Assembly: GCA_000438155.1 (NCBI GenBank) | Contig: FR902924.1 | Span: 1-6,755, forward strand | DNA length: 6,755 bases | Source of the DNA: Firmicutes bacterium CAG:95 | GTDB taxonomy: Bacteria > Bacillota > Clostridia > Lachnospirales > Lachnospiraceae | Reading direction: 5' to 3' | Part shown: in pieces, positions 1 to 6,396 of the stretch | Position numbering within the stretch: position 1 is the stretch's first letter | Layout: each line of letters starts with the position of its first letter | Notes under the pieces: generated by a model | Seen by the model: only the letters and a program-made list of their open reading frames with translations | Told to the model about the DNA's origin: nothing | Database searches by the model: none | Made by a program: the position numbers and the translations under genes

Positions 1-26
1 CATTTCGATCATATTTATCAGATTTT

Positions 27-51
27 GCATGGCTCTGAATAGTTACATAAT
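27..51. repeat. Edge copy of the arm motif found at 1935-1957
   Basis: GCATGGCT is followed, after a 2-nt insertion and a short variable part, by GAA, GTTACA and AAT, in the same order as at 1935-1957. By hand I count 20 identical positions over about 25. In both places the motif would be the outer arm of a larger element lying toward lower coordinates, so most of this copy would be outside the window. That it is a true second copy is inference from one short match. Confidence 0.35.
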
Positions 52-203
52 AACGATTTGTAAGAGGAATGTACAGAATTGTTTTCCTGATTATTAAAGG
101 ATTCGCTTACAAACTCTTCGCGCACACAGTGTTGCAAAACAACGAATTTCTTCTCCGCGAGCTGCGCACCCCTACGGAGCTTTTGCTTTATAGAATCAAA
201 ACA

Positions 204-228
204 GGAGGACCGCCATAAGCGATCCCCC
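204..228 (-). terminator. Intrinsic terminator of the MATE gene
   Basis: Read on the minus strand, GGGGGATCGC and GCGGTCCTCC form a 10-bp stem (eight Watson-Crick pairs and two G-U pairs) around the loop TTATG. It is followed by TGTTTTG, a short and interrupted T-run. The hairpin starts about 46 nt after the transporter stop codon. The stem is GC-rich and well placed; the imperfect T-run is the weak point. Confidence 0.6.
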
Positions 229-274
229 TTACTGATGCTCATCATATTATTGCGAACTCAACCGGATCCTCTGA

Positions 275-1654
275 TCAGACCTCAACAAGCTCCTCCTGCC
301 CGGTCTCCTTTGGAGTAACATGCTTCTTCCACTTACCCTGTAAATACCGTAGAAACGTGAGTACTCCGGTCAGCAGCCAGGTAAAGGCAGTTGCCAGCCA
401 TACGCCCCAGACTCCGACCTGCGGGATCAGGGTTAACGGCTTTGCAAAGCAGATTCTTCCCATCATTTCGATGATTCCATTCATAAATGCAAAGGCTGCA
501 TCTCCGGCTCCGTTTAACAGACCTCTCGTAATATAAATCATGCCAAGCGGCAGGTAAAACCAGCTCGTAAGCTTTAAGGCATGCGCTCCCATTTCAATAA
601 CCTCAGGCTCACTGACAAACAGGCGCATGATCGGATTGCCAAAGAACTGTGCAAGCGGAAGCATGGTAAAGGAAAAGACAGCCATTAAAAGGAATGCTAT
701 CCGGTAACCCTTTTTCACACGCTCCAGCTGACCGGCACCGATGTTCTGTCCGGTATAGGTAGAAACCGACATACCCAGGGAATTGTAAGGCTGCTGTACC
801 AGCTGTTCAATCCTGCTTGTAGCAGTAAAGGCAGCAACCACGACTGATCCAAAGGTATTCACAACGCTCTGCAGTGCCACACAGGAAATCGCAATCAGTG
901 AGCTCTGAAAGGCCAGCGGCACACCCATACGGATACACTGCCAGATAATTCCACGGTTCAGGGAACGGTATTTCTTTTCAATCCTGAAGAACGGATTCTT
1001 TACCAGAGCGAAAATCAGGCTTCCGATACCGGAGATCAGCTGCGCAATAATGGTTGCGAACGCAGCGCCTGCCACCCCCCAGGAAAAGCCACGGATAAAC
1101 AATAAGTCCAGTACAATATTAACCACACTCGATACCATCAGAAAATACAACGGTGTCTTGGAATCTCCTACCGCACGCAGGATAGCAGATACCGCATTGT
1201 AAAGGCTCACACCCAGAATTCCAAAGCAGATAATCGTCATATATAAGGTCGAGCTGTCCAGAATGTTATCCGGTGTATTTAAAAAGATCAGAATCTTTCT
1301 TGCAAAAATGACGCCAATGCCTCCCATCAGGACCGCACAGAACAGCATGATATAAGCCGCGTTGATGATGGTGTTCTTCACCTGATCGTTCTTTCCTGCG
1401 CCAAAATGCTGGGAAATAACCACACCGGTGCCGTTCGCCATACCTCCGCACAGGGAGAAGATCAGGAAATTCAAGGATCCCGTTGCACCAACGGCAGCAA
1501 GCGCATCCGCACCGACATATTGTCCTACAATGATAGAATCCACCATATTATACAACTGCTGAAAGATATTTCCTATTAATAAAGGAAGCATAAAGGATAC
1601 CAGTAATCCCAAAGGCTTTCCTACTGTCATGTCTGTTACATATGTTTTTTTCAT
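275..1654 (-). CDS. MATE family efflux transporter
   Basis: A 459-residue membrane antiporter of the MATE (NorM/DinF-like) superfamily, expected to export drugs or organic cations across the cytoplasmic membrane using a sodium or proton gradient. The length and roughly twelve hydrophobic segments match the family. The N-lobe shows the family pattern QLYNMVDSIIVGQYVG (residues 33-48) and LRAVGDSKTPLY (159-170). A basic cytoplasmic linker around 216-236 joins the lobes. The C-lobe has TGQNIGAGQLERVKKG (301-316) and GLLNGAGDA (378-386), the counterpart of the N-lobe LRAVGDS motif. The C-terminal 20 residues are charged and cytoplasmic. The start is supported by GAGGAGAG at 1661-1668 on the minus strand, six bases before ATG. 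The gene stands alone, divergent from the lipoprotein, with its own terminator at 204-228. The substrate cannot be read from sequence. Confidence 0.95.
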   Translation of the reverse strand: MKKTYVTDMTVGKPLGLLVSFMLPLLIGNIFQQLYNMVDSIIVGQYVGADALAAVGATGSLNFLIFSLCGGMANGTGVVISQHFGAGKNDQVKNTIINAAYIMLFCAVLMGGIGVIFARKILIFLNTPDNILDSSTLYMTIICFGILGVSLYNAVSAILRAVGDSKTPLYFLMVSSVVNIVLDLLFIRGFSWGVAGAAFATIIAQLISGIGSLIFALVKNPFFRIEKKYRSLNRGIIWQCIRMGVPLAFQSSLIAISCVALQSVVNTFGSVVVAAFTATSRIEQLVQQPYNSLGMSVSTYTGQNIGAGQLERVKKGYRIAFLLMAVFSFTMLPLAQFFGNPIMRLFVSEPEVIEMGAHALKLTSWFYLPLGMIYITRGLLNGAGDAAFAFMNGIIEMMGRICFAKPLTLIPQVGVWGVWLATAFTWLLTGVLTFLRYLQGKWKKHVTPKETGQEELVEV

Positions 1655-1678
1655 AAAGTTCTCTCCTCTTCTATGATG

Positions 1679-1707
1679 TTTATAGCATAGCAGTGGTTGG
1701 GAAACTA
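1679..1707 (-). promoter_or_regulatory. Possible MATE promoter (extended -10)
   Basis: On the minus strand TGCTATAAA gives an extended -10 (TGn then TATAAA, at 1679-1684), only 24 bp before the start codon, so the leader would be very short. The matching -35 position reads TAGTTT (1702-1707, 17-bp spacer), a poor match. The call rests on the extended -10 alone. Confidence 0.25.
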
Positions 1708-1788
1708 TAAAAAAGCGCTCCGGAAATTGTCGATATCTATCTGGGTTTATGGTTTACAGGCTGTGTAAACGTTCAGCCATGCTCATTC

Positions 1789-1846
1789 ATAAGCTGCCGG
1801 ATTGTACAGTTTAGCTGACAAAGATACTTACTTTCCGGCAGCTTAT
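1789..1846. repeat. Hairpin 1 of the nested element (13-bp perfect stem)
   Basis: ATAAGCTGCCGGA (1789-1801) and TCCGGCAGCTTAT (1834-1846) are exact inverted repeats around a 32-nt loop. Inside the loop TTGT (1802-1805) plus CAG (1807-1809) can pair with CTG (1815-1817) plus ACAA (1818-1821), giving a 7-bp inner helix with one bulged A. There is no terminal T-run on either strand, so it does not look like a terminator. Confidence 0.75.
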
Positions 1847-1854
1847 TTCATGTC

Positions 1855-1866
1855 GGGCGTCTGCCC
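1855..1866. repeat. Hairpin 2 of the nested element (short GC stem)
   Basis: GGGC (1855-1858) pairs with GCCC (1863-1866) around the loop GTCT. It is short and would be unremarkable alone, but it sits exactly between the two long hairpins of the same element, with 8 nt on one side and 3 nt on the other. Confidence 0.5.
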
Positions 1867-1869
1867 TAT

Positions 1870-1934
1870 AGAAATGATTGTATAAGCTGTCCTTCGTGAG
1901 CAAGCTCCCACGGTCATCTTATACAATCATTTCT
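1870..1934. repeat. Hairpin 3 of the nested element (17-bp perfect stem)
   Basis: AGAAATGATTGTATAAG (1870-1886) and CTTATACAATCATTTCT (1918-1934) are exact inverted repeats. The 31-nt interior can form a further small helix, CGTG (1895-1898) with CACG (1909-1912), topped by AG with CT. The stem ends directly against the outer arm at 1935, as in coaxially stacked helices. Confidence 0.8.
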
Positions 1935-1990
1935 GCATGGCTGAACTGTTACACAATCTGGCACTTTTGATTACAATTTGGCAGATGCCC

Positions 1991-2019
1991 TTGCTTTTTC
2001 CTGATAATGCGGTTAAAAT
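1991..2019 (+). promoter_or_regulatory. Probable promoter of the lipoprotein gene
   Basis: TTGCTT (1991-1996) and TAAAAT (2014-2019) are separated by 17 bp and lie about 54 bp before the start codon. An alternative is TTGGCA (1978-1983) with GATAAT (2003-2008), whose spacer of 19 bp is long. Either would start transcription downstream of the palindromic element, leaving it outside the transcript. Confidence 0.4.
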
Positions 2020-2072
2020 GCAAAAAGTGCCGTTAGGGGCGGCAATCGAAAAGAAAAGGAGAGAAATTTATT

Positions 2073-2789
2073 ATGAAAAAGAAGTTATTAGCAGTATTAT
2101 TGACAGGAGCTATGGTAATGTCCATGCTTACCGCATGTGGCGGCGGCTCTGAAGAGACCAGCACCGACACCGCAGCTGAGGAAGTTGTAGAGGAAGAGGA
2201 TACCGCAGAGGATTCCGCAGCAGACGGAATGTGTTCCGATGAAACCTTCTCCGCTTTACAGGACAATTACGCAAGCATGGTAGAAGCTTACAACGCTGTT
2301 AAGGATCTGTATGAAAGCGATGAGATTGAAGCTGACGATTCCATCGAGGATGTAATGAACCAGGCTGCAGATGTAATCAATGAGATGGGTGAAATCTCCC
2401 AGGATACCATTACCGAAGAAGATGCTGAAACTCTGAATTCCGCAATGCTTGACATTTTAGATGCTTTATCCTTACTCGTTGATGGTATGACTGAAACAGA
2501 CGCTTCTGCTGACGCAGCTTCCGAGGGATGCTCCGATGAATCCTTCGCCACCTTACAGGACAACTTTGCTGCATTATCCGAAGCCTATGATGCTGTATCA
2601 GACGCTTATATGTCTGACGAAGTAGAACAGAACGACGACATCGAAGCAGCTCTGAACGAAACTCAGGATATTATGACCCAGATGGGTGAAATCTCCCAGG
2701 ACACCATCACAGAAGAGGATGCTGAAGTATTAAATGATTCCATTCTTGCTCTGTTAGAGGTTCTTGACTCTGTTGTTGATGCAATGTAA
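2073..2789 (+). CDS. Acidic lipoprotein with two 86-residue tandem repeats
   Basis: A 238-residue protein of unknown function. The start has a strong ribosome binding site (AAAGGAGAG, 2055-2063, nine bases before ATG). Residues 1-21 are a lipoprotein signal peptide (KKK, a hydrophobic core, then lipobox LTAC), so C22 should be lipidated and the protein anchored on the outer face of the membrane. A Glu/Asp/Ala/Thr-rich linker follows (about 24-53). The rest is two gap-free repeats, residues 54-139 and 153-238, 49 of 86 positions identical by my hand count. Each begins with Cys-Ser-Asp-Glu, and both contain GEISQDTITEEDAE. Both look helical and are strongly acidic with almost no basic residues. 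One repeat is probably a small helical bundle. I do not recognise the family; ligand binding, metal binding or a sensor partner are all guesses. Its terminator follows at 2867-2902. Confidence 0.85.
   Translation: MKKKLLAVLLTGAMVMSMLTACGGGSEETSTDTAAEEVVEEEDTAEDSAADGMCSDETFSALQDNYASMVEAYNAVKDLYESDEIEADDSIEDVMNQAADVINEMGEISQDTITEEDAETLNSAMLDILDALSLLVDGMTETDASADAASEGCSDESFATLQDNFAALSEAYDAVSDAYMSDEVEQNDDIEAALNETQDIMTQMGEISQDTITEEDAEVLNDSILALLEVLDSVVDAM
2232..2786 (+). repeat. Internal tandem duplication within the lipoprotein gene
   Basis: Repeat units at 2232-2489 and 2529-2786 are offset by exactly 297 bp (99 codons). Identity also shows in the DNA: ATGGGTGAAATCTCCCAGGA occurs exactly in both units, while the surroundings differ mostly at third positions. 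The two units are separated by a 39-bp (13-codon) Ala/Asp-rich linker. This is a duplication old enough to have diverged but still in perfect register. Confidence 0.85.
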
Positions 2790-2802
2790 TTAAGCACATA
2801 AG

Positions 2803-2816
2803 CATATAATTATATG
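2803..2816. repeat. AT-rich 14-bp perfect palindrome
   Basis: CATATAATTATATG equals its own reverse complement. It lies 14 bp after the lipoprotein stop codon. It could be an operator or a weak 3'-end hairpin, but AT-rich palindromes of this size also arise by chance. Confidence 0.35.
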
Positions 2817-2841
2817 TAATTATTCAGTAATGCAGAATTAT

Positions 2842-2871
2842 TTCACAGCTTATCTGTAAACCACATATACA
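2842..2871 (+). promoter_or_regulatory. Weak candidate promoter for the histidine kinase gene
   Basis: TTCACA (2842-2847) and TATACA (2866-2871) are separated by 18 bp. Transcription would start near 2878, inside the terminator stem, so this transcript would not form the full hairpin. It is the best match I can find in the 154-bp gap. The -10 matches only four of six consensus bases. Confidence 0.2.
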
Positions 2872-2902
2872 AAAAGGGAGTAATTGTACTCCCTTTTTGT
2901 AT
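2867..2902 (+). terminator. Strong intrinsic terminator after the lipoprotein gene
   Basis: A continuous 16-bp stem has AAAAAGGGAGTA (2871-2882) pairing with TACTCCCTTTTT (2887-2898) around the loop ATTG, extended by ATAC/GTAT outside. The T-run is the 3' arm itself, followed by GTATTATA. Because A and T tracts flank the GC core, it could also act on the other strand. It lies 42 bp before the kinase start codon, so it should limit read-through from the lipoprotein into the kinase. Confidence 0.85.
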
Positions 2903-2914
2903 TATACTAGTATA
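2903..2914. promoter_or_regulatory. 12-bp palindrome just before the kinase ribosome binding site
   Basis: TATACTAGTATA is a perfect palindrome between the terminator and the AGGAGG at 2927-2932. Its first half (TATACT) resembles a -10 box, but no matching -35 is present at the right distance. It may be an operator or a small leader hairpin; the evidence is its symmetry and position only. Confidence 0.3.
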
Positions 2915-2943
2915 CGCAGGAAAATGAGGAGGGAAACTTTTTC

Positions 2944-5628
2944 ATGGTCGCTTTGTATTTTGCAGCCTTTGCATTCTCTGTTTTGTTGTTAATTCTGACT
3001 CTCGCCGCAACCAGCCAGTATCGCGGAAATTATCACGTACTTTCTACCATGACTACCGCAATTGTCAACTTCGGTTACTGGCAGCTTGCCATGTCACACA
3101 ATCTGGAGGAGGCTCTTTTAGCAAACCGGATTGCCTATCTGGACGGAACCTTCCTTACCTTATTTATGTTCCTTGCGGTTGCCCAGTTCTGCCGGATCAA
3201 GGTTCCGGCCTTTATGGTTACTGCCATGTCCATTGCCGGATTTGTAGTTCTGGGGCTTGCCTATACCGGCGGCTACAGCACCATTTATTACAGCAATGTC
3301 TCCATTGTCCGGCGTCATGGTGTCACCTTCCTCATCACACAGGACGGACCGGCTCATATTCTTTATACCTGCCTGATTGTGGTTTATGTAGTCATTGATC
3401 TCGGCGTTATGGTCTATGCCTTCCGAAATAAAAATAAGGTCTCTTATATCAATACCTTTTTCCTTCTGGCTACGGAGCTGTTCTGTATTGCTGTGTATGC
3501 CATCGAAAGCTTTACCATATGTGAAATCCAGCTTCTTCCCTTTGCCTATGTGCTGAATATGGTGCTTTTATTTGTGCTGTTCCGCAGAACAAATCTTTAT
3601 GACCTGTCTATTAATGCCGAACACATCCGGGAGGAACGCCGCGAATATGGTTATGTATCGTTCAGCCGCCATGGAAAATACATCGGAAGCAATGAAGTCG
3701 CCAGAAAATATTTTCCGGAGCTTGAACGTCTCCTGATGGATCATAAGATTCCCCCAAAAGAGGAATTTCTGTATGAAGAATTCGGCAACTGGGTACTGTG
3801 TTTTAACCCGGATAGCAATAAACCGAGGTATTATACCAGAAATGACCGCATTCTCAAATGCCGGCTCAGTTATTTTACCATGGGAAAACAAAGCCACATT
3901 CAAGGCTACCTCATCGAAATAACCGATGACACCAACCAGCAGCTCCATATTCAGGAGCTGAATGAAATGGCCCGCAAGGCAGAGGAAGCCAACCTCGCCA
4001 AAAGTACCTTTATTGCCAATATGTCCCATGAAATCCGCACCCCGATTCATGCCGTGTTAGGTATGAACGAGATGATTATGCGTGAATCCGGCGAACCGCA
4101 GATCCGTGTATATGCCGGAAACATCAAGAAATCCGGCAACCTCCTGTTATCTCTTGTGAACAACATTCTTGATTATTCCCGTATGGAACAGGGAAACCAG
4201 AAGCTGCAGCCTGTTACGTATGAAACGGGTAAACTGTTAAGCAATACGCTGGATGTCATCCGGCTGCAGACAAACAACAAAAATCTCCGTCTGGAGATCT
4301 TTATTGATGAACATCTCCCCGTAAAACTGATTGGTGACGATCTGAAATTCCAGCAGATTCTGTTTAATCTGCTGACGAATGCGGTGAAATATACCAATGA
4401 AGGCTATGTCCGTTTATGTATTTCCCAGAAAGAGCGTCTCGGAGATTCCGTATCCATTACCGTATCGGTCGAGGATTCCGGTATCGGAATCCGTAAGGAG
4501 GATATTGCCCACCTCACCAATGCCTTCTGCCGTGTGGATGAGAAGCGCAATCGGAATATCGAAGGTGCAGGACTTGGTCTTTCGATTGCCAGCCAGCTAT
4601 TGCAGCAGATGGGAAGCCAATTAATGATAGACAGTGAATACGGTGTGGGTTCGATCTTTTCCTTTGAGCTGCTCCAACAGATTGCAGATCCTGCAGAGCT
4701 TGGAGGCTTTTCCCGGTTTTCGGAAGAAGACGGGGAAGATCCGGAAACGCTCTCTCCTGCGCCTCCCCGCTTTACCGCGCCGGAGGCAAGGATTCTGGTA
4801 GTCGATGATAATCAGATGAACCGCTTTGTCTTCCAGGGGCTCTTAAAATACCTGCAGGTACAGGTCACCCTTGCAGAAAGCGGAAAAGACTGCTTAAATG
4901 CCATAGCCGCCGGTCATTTTGACCTGATCTTTATGGATCATCTCATGCCGGAGCTCGATGGAATCGAAACACTTCATATTATGAAAAAGCGCAGCGGACA
5001 TCTCTGTACAGACAGCAAGGTCATTGCCGTTACCGCCAATGCCTATCCGGGTGCACGGGATGTTTATCTTAAAGAGGGATTTGATGATTTTCTCGAAAAG
5101 CCGGTCGAAGGAAAGCAGTTGGAAGCGATTATTTATCAATATCTTCCCAAAAATCTCATCCGGTTCGCCGATGAAAATATTGAAAATATCCGGAAAGGAA
5201 CCGGGATTTCTTATAAAGCAAAAGCAGCTGCCGAAAATGTTCCCGCAACAGGTGACGCAATCCTTACCGGGCAGCTTTCCCGCATGGGGATTGATGTAGC
5301 AAAGGGACTGTCCTATGCCGGCAATGACTGGAGCTTTTATCTGGAAGTATTGAAGTGCTTTACAGAAGAATATGATGTTAAAAGGGATTTATTGCTTACA
5401 CGCAGGAAAACTCTCTCCGAAGGCAGCCAATTTGATGCCTTCACCAATCTGGCTCACCAGCTAAAGGGCGAGTCCCGTGGAATCGGGCACATGGAGCTTG
5501 GAGAGAAATTTTATCAACTGGAAATGGCATCCAGGGCTCACCGGAAGGATACCCTGATGGCTCTCTTTCCGGATACACTGGATCTATGGGAGCATGTCGT
5601 TACGTCTTTGAGAACCTGTCTTCCTTAA
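2944..5628 (+). CDS. Hybrid sensor histidine kinase (7TM, HisKA, HATPase, REC, HPt)
   Basis: An 894-residue membrane phosphorelay kinase. Residues 1-215 hold about seven hydrophobic helices with short loops, like the 7TM sensor region of some histidine kinases. Residues about 230-335 look PAS-like, and a helical linker (about 337-357) leads into the dimerisation domain. The kinase core is complete: H-box SHEIRTP with phosphoacceptor H362, N-box NLLTNAVKYT with N479, G1 box DSGIGI (511-516), and G2 box GAGLGL (541-546). A receiver domain (about 616-735) has the acidic pair D621/D622, phosphoacceptor D665, T697 and K719. A C-terminal HPt domain carries AHQLKGESRGIG with H838. The expected flow is H362 to D665 to H838 and then to a separate receiver, since there is no output domain. 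AGGAGG at 2927-2932, and the first helix beginning at residue 3, support this start. The signal sensed is unknown. The last 29 bp overlap the convergent LytTR gene. Confidence 0.95.
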   Translation: MVALYFAAFAFSVLLLILTLAATSQYRGNYHVLSTMTTAIVNFGYWQLAMSHNLEEALLANRIAYLDGTFLTLFMFLAVAQFCRIKVPAFMVTAMSIAGFVVLGLAYTGGYSTIYYSNVSIVRRHGVTFLITQDGPAHILYTCLIVVYVVIDLGVMVYAFRNKNKVSYINTFFLLATELFCIAVYAIESFTICEIQLLPFAYVLNMVLLFVLFRRTNLYDLSINAEHIREERREYGYVSFSRHGKYIGSNEVARKYFPELERLLMDHKIPPKEEFLYEEFGNWVLCFNPDSNKPRYYTRNDRILKCRLSYFTMGKQSHIQGYLIEITDDTNQQLHIQELNEMARKAEEANLAKSTFIANMSHEIRTPIHAVLGMNEMIMRESGEPQIRVYAGNIKKSGNLLLSLVNNILDYSRMEQGNQKLQPVTYETGKLLSNTLDVIRLQTNNKNLRLEIFIDEHLPVKLIGDDLKFQQILFNLLTNAVKYTNEGYVRLCISQKERLGDSVSITVSVEDSGIGIRKEDIAHLTNAFCRVDEKRNRNIEGAGLGLSIASQLLQQMGSQLMIDSEYGVGSIFSFELLQQIADPAELGGFSRFSEEDGEDPETLSPAPPRFTAPEARILVVDDNQMNRFVFQGLLKYLQVQVTLAESGKDCLNAIAAGHFDLIFMDHLMPELDGIETLHIMKKRSGHLCTDSKVIAVTANAYPGARDVYLKEGFDDFLEKPVEGKQLEAIIYQYLPKNLIRFADENIENIRKGTGISYKAKAAAENVPATGDAILTGQLSRMGIDVAKGLSYAGNDWSFYLEVLKCFTEEYDVKRDLLLTRRKTLSEGSQFDAFTNLAHQLKGESRGIGHMELGEKFYQLEMASRAHRKDTLMALFPDTLDLWEHVVTSLRTCLP

Positions 5629-6316
5629 GCTGCTGCCGGATCTCTCTTTGAAGCCGGACCGGGATCGGAATCACCGCTGAGTTCATCATTTCAATCTCTG
5701 CCTGGTCCACATTCCGGACATACAGACGGTTAATGAGATAACTGCGTCCCACCTTAAGGAACTCCGGATTCTGTTCAAAGTCTTCGCAGACCTCGGACAG
5801 AACTTTCGTTATGGAAATGGTATCGGTAAGCGTATGGATCAGTGTCACATGGCGGCCTGTTTCAAAATACAGAATATCCCTCAGCGGAATCTGCAGCTCC
5901 TTTCCCTGCACATTGATCCGGTACTGCTTCGAGGTTCCTTCAAAGATGGATGTGCAGCGGCGGATGGCATTCATGAAATCCTCATGGTCATAGGGCTTTT
6001 GCAGATAATACAGGGCATCTACATTATAGCTGTCCATGGCATGCTCCATCGAGCTTGTCGTAAAAATCAGTCCGCCCTCATAATGCTCCTCACGCAGTGT
6101 ATGCGCCACACTCATACCATCCGGATCATCCATATAGATATCCAGAAAGATAAGTGATGGCTTCTCCATGGTTTCCTCATATCGCCGAAGAAGCTCTTCT
6201 CCGGATTGAAAGGATTCTATCGTAATCTTCTGATCCTGATGTGACAGATACTCCTGCAGATGATGGTTCAACCGCAGCAGGTCACTTTTAGAATCATCAC
6301 AGATGTAAATGGTCAT
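5600..6316 (-). CDS. LytTR-family response regulator
   Basis: A 238-residue cytoplasmic transcription regulator of the AlgR/AgrA/LytR type. Residues 1-120 are a receiver domain: acidic pair D7/D8, phosphoacceptor D59 in FLDIYM, T86/T87, and K107 in QKPY. Residues about 130-232 are a LytTR DNA-binding domain, shown by the pattern FLKVGRSYLINRLYVRNV (186-203), close to the family consensus that contacts DNA through beta strands. Length is typical. The start is set by the standard receiver opening MTIYICDD and by AAAGAGGAA at 6325-6333, eight bases before ATG. A good promoter lies at 6368-6396. The gene converges on the hybrid kinase and overlaps its 3' end by 29 bp. It is the nearest candidate to receive phosphate from the kinase HPt domain, but LytTR regulators more often pair with AgrC/LytS-type kinases, so the pairing is inference. 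Its target genes are not visible here. Confidence 0.93.
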   Translation of the reverse strand: MTIYICDDSKSDLLRLNHHLQEYLSHQDQKITIESFQSGEELLRRYEETMEKPSLIFLDIYMDDPDGMSVAHTLREEHYEGGLIFTTSSMEHAMDSYNVDALYYLQKPYDHEDFMNAIRRCTSIFEGTSKQYRINVQGKELQIPLRDILYFETGRHVTLIHTLTDTISITKVLSEVCEDFEQNPEFLKVGRSYLINRLYVRNVDQAEIEMMNSAVIPIPVRLQREIRQQLKEDRFSKT

Positions 6317-6367
6317 TCCTGTAATTCCTCTTTCCCCTTGACTGTCGTATATCCATTGTGTTATTTC

Positions 6368-6396
6368 ATTATAACCCTATATTGAGACATGGTAAA
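6368..6396 (-). promoter_or_regulatory. Sigma-A-type promoter of the LytTR regulator
   Basis: On the minus strand TTTACC (-35, 6391-6396) and a perfect TATAAT (-10, 6368-6373) are separated by 17 bp, giving a leader of about 45 nt before the start codon. The arms ATGGT and ACCAT (6389-6400) form a 5-bp inverted repeat with a 2-bp spacer covering the -35 box, a possible operator. The upstream gene ends at 6406, so the regulator has its own promoter. Confidence 0.6.

Larger units (their letters stand above)
1..274. other. Non-coding stretch at left edge
   Basis: I see no convincing gene here. The only sizeable open frame (18-245, minus strand) has no ribosome binding site, no recognisable domain, and contains the terminator of the adjacent transporter gene. 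The stretch holds three things: a motif at 27-51 related to one arm of the palindromic element at 1757-1960, an imperfect hairpin at 57-113 (TTTGTAAG pairing with CTTACAAA, and AGGAA at 65-69 pairing with TTCCT at 84-88), and the terminator at 204-228. Confidence 0.6.
1752..1960. repeat. Nested palindromic element, possible structured RNA or MITE-like repeat
   Basis: An outer stem pairs GTTCAGCCATGC (1771-1782) with GCATGGCTGAAC (1935-1946), a perfect 12-bp match. It continues outward past a 2x2 mismatch with TGTGTAA (1762-1768) against TTACACA (1949-1955), then a mismatch and a weak 4-bp extension (1757-1760 with 1957-1960). Inside lie three hairpins with little unpaired DNA between them: 1789-1846, 1855-1866 and 1870-1934. 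The result is a multi-branched fold on either strand. A 7-bp hairpin, GTTTACA (1752-1758) with TGTAAAC (1764-1770), competes for part of the outer stem. It sits in the divergent gap between the transporter and the lipoprotein. It could be a small dispersed palindromic repeat or a structured RNA/leader; I recognise no named family. Confidence 0.7.

Noticed and set aside
18..245. 75-residue open frame on the minus strand
   Set aside because: It has no ribosome binding site and no recognisable domain, and it contains the transporter's terminator hairpin and the repeat-arm motif, so it is most likely non-coding.
270..279. Palindrome TCTGATCAGA at the transporter stop codon
   Set aside because: At ten bases it is easily explained by chance and it lacks the stem or T-run of a terminator.
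1870..1934. 17-bp hairpin as a rho-independent terminator
   Set aside because: The stem is AT-rich, the loop is long, there is no T-run on either strand, and no gene ends nearby.
1937..2152. 71-residue open frame on the plus strand before and into the lipoprotein gene
   Set aside because: It begins inside the palindromic element, lacks a ribosome binding site, and overlaps the real lipoprotein start in another frame.
3568..4050. 160-residue open frame on the minus strand inside the kinase gene
   Set aside because: It is antisense to the PAS-like and HisKA region, whose motifs are intact; it shows no domain of its own.
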